Source of the DNA: Candidatus Kaiserbacteria bacterium
Lineage (GTDB): Bacteria > Patescibacteriota > Minisyncoccia > Phycocordibacterales > UBA12088
DNA length: 5,256 nucleotides
Reading direction: 5' to 3'
NCBI GenBank assembly: GCA_003561715.1
Contig: PWVU01000023.1
Span: 1-5,256, forward strand
The first letter of the stretch is position 1, and each line of letters starts with the position of its first letter. Both the position numbers and the translations under genes were made by a program. The notes beneath the pieces are model-generated. The model saw nothing but the letters and a program-made list of their open reading frames with translations. It was not told the DNA's origin and did no database searches. Shown piece by piece: positions 4,695 through 5,256 of the stretch.

Positions 4695-5256
4695 TTACTG
4701 GTCAGCCCCTGTAACATGGCTTCCGCTCATCGAAAGCTTCATTTCGCCATCGGCACGGACTTCTTCAAATTCGTGGTCGCCGGGGTGGATTGCGTGCTCA
4801 ACGCGCATGGCGCCTGCCATACCGATCATAATGGCGTTGTCGGTTGCGATCTTAGGGTCGGAGAATGAAAGCGAGACGTCAGGGAATTGCTCTTGCATAA
4901 GAAGGGTGAAATCTTCGCGCAAGCGTTTGTTTGCTGATACGCCACCGCCAACAACGAGTGTTTTTGCATCACTATTCTGGAGCGCACGTTTTACTTTGCC
5001 AACCAACACATCCCGCACTGCTTCTTCAAATGAAAGCGCAACTTGCTTTTTCACCTCATCGGTCAAGTCGCCATTCTCGGTCTTCCATTTCTTAAGCGCG
5101 TACATTACCGAAGTTTTGAGGCCTGAAAATGAAAAATCAAGATCATCATTTGTAAGCATTGGTCTTGGGAACTCAAACGGTGAATCAAGATCCTCAGAAC
5201 GCGCCTCTTCCGCCAATCGCGCAATATGGACACCGCCCGGATACGGCAGATCAAGC
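4695..5256 (-). CDS. tsaD: tRNA N6-adenosine threonylcarbamoyltransferase TsaD, C-terminal part (gene runs past window edge)
   Basis: TsaD (Kae1/YgjD/Qri7 family) transfers the threonylcarbamoyl group to A37 of ANN-decoding tRNAs, giving t6A, in the cytoplasm with TsaB and TsaE. About 186 C-terminal residues are visible, compared with roughly 340 for the whole family. The reading frame is open to the window edge: LPYPGGVHIARLAEEA precedes FEFPRP. This matches the family's YPGGP..E.LA segment, with Val in place of the usual Pro. Then come DFSFSGLKT (5112-5138), VVGGGVSAN (4929-4955, nucleotide-binding glycines) and TDNAIMIG (4821-4844), whose Asp is a metal ligand in the family. The TTG at 5216 is inside the gene and is not a start. 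The TAA stop is at 4695-4697. It converges with the coiled-coil gene and is unrelated to the surface-protein locus. Confidence 0.95.
   Translation of the reverse strand, partial: LDLPYPGGVHIARLAEEARSEDLDSPFEFPRPMLTNDDLDFSFSGLKTSVMYALKKWKTENGDLTDEVKKQVALSFEEAVRDVLVGKVKRALQNSDAKTLVVGGGVSANKRLREDFTLLMQEQFPDVSLSFSDPKIATDNAIMIGMAGAMRVEHAIHPGDHEFEEVRADGEMKLSMSGSHVTGADQ

Noticed and set aside
5214..5216. TTG at 5216 as the start of a 173-residue protein
   Set aside because: The frame continues upstream to the window edge and encodes the conserved YPGG segment of TsaD, so the gene is simply cut by the window boundary.

Overview
The window looks like chromosomal DNA from a Patescibacteria/CPR-type bacterium. 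I favour a moderately GC-rich Parcubacteria-like lineage (for example Kaiserbacteria-like), but this is an inference from protein style and gene company, not a phylogenetic result. Supporting signs are SipW-type secreted proteins with prealbumin-fold repeats, a Gly/Asn/Ser-rich surface protein, and weak or absent Shine-Dalgarno sites before several genes. All complete genes read with ordinary stop codons (TAG, TAA, TAG, TAA; the partial gene also ends in TAA), so there is no sign of UGA recoding.

Positions 29-3984 form a three-gene, same-strand locus. First is a secreted TasA/camelysin-like protein with a SipW-type signal peptide and two C-terminal prealbumin-like (SpaA/Cna-B-like) repeats. 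Second is an ER-type (Ser-His) signal peptidase I of the SipW family, with an unusual cytoplasmic tail of about 120 residues that is first acidic and then Pro/Ser-rich. Third, overlapping the peptidase by 14 bases, is a 501-residue membrane or surface protein. Its SipW-type signal lies internally, after a charged leader of about 92 residues. A Cys-containing globular domain, a Gly-rich stretch, an acidic Cys cluster and a Ser/Thr-rich tail follow. The simplest reading is a dedicated peptidase encoded between its own two substrates, which would build a surface fibre or adhesive structure.

Positions 3985-4101 contain a promoter with perfect consensus hexamers. It drives an unrecognised 178-residue protein (4102-4638) made of an N-terminal membrane anchor, a regular coiled coil and a small C-terminal domain. 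A GC-rich hairpin at 4644-4674 separates this gene from a convergent minus-strand gene.

Positions 4695-5256 hold the C-terminal part of tsaD, the catalytic subunit of tRNA t6A synthesis. It runs off the right edge of the window and marks the return to core genome. No tRNA, rRNA, CRISPR array, insertion sequence or attachment site was seen, and no gap between genes exceeds 120 bases.
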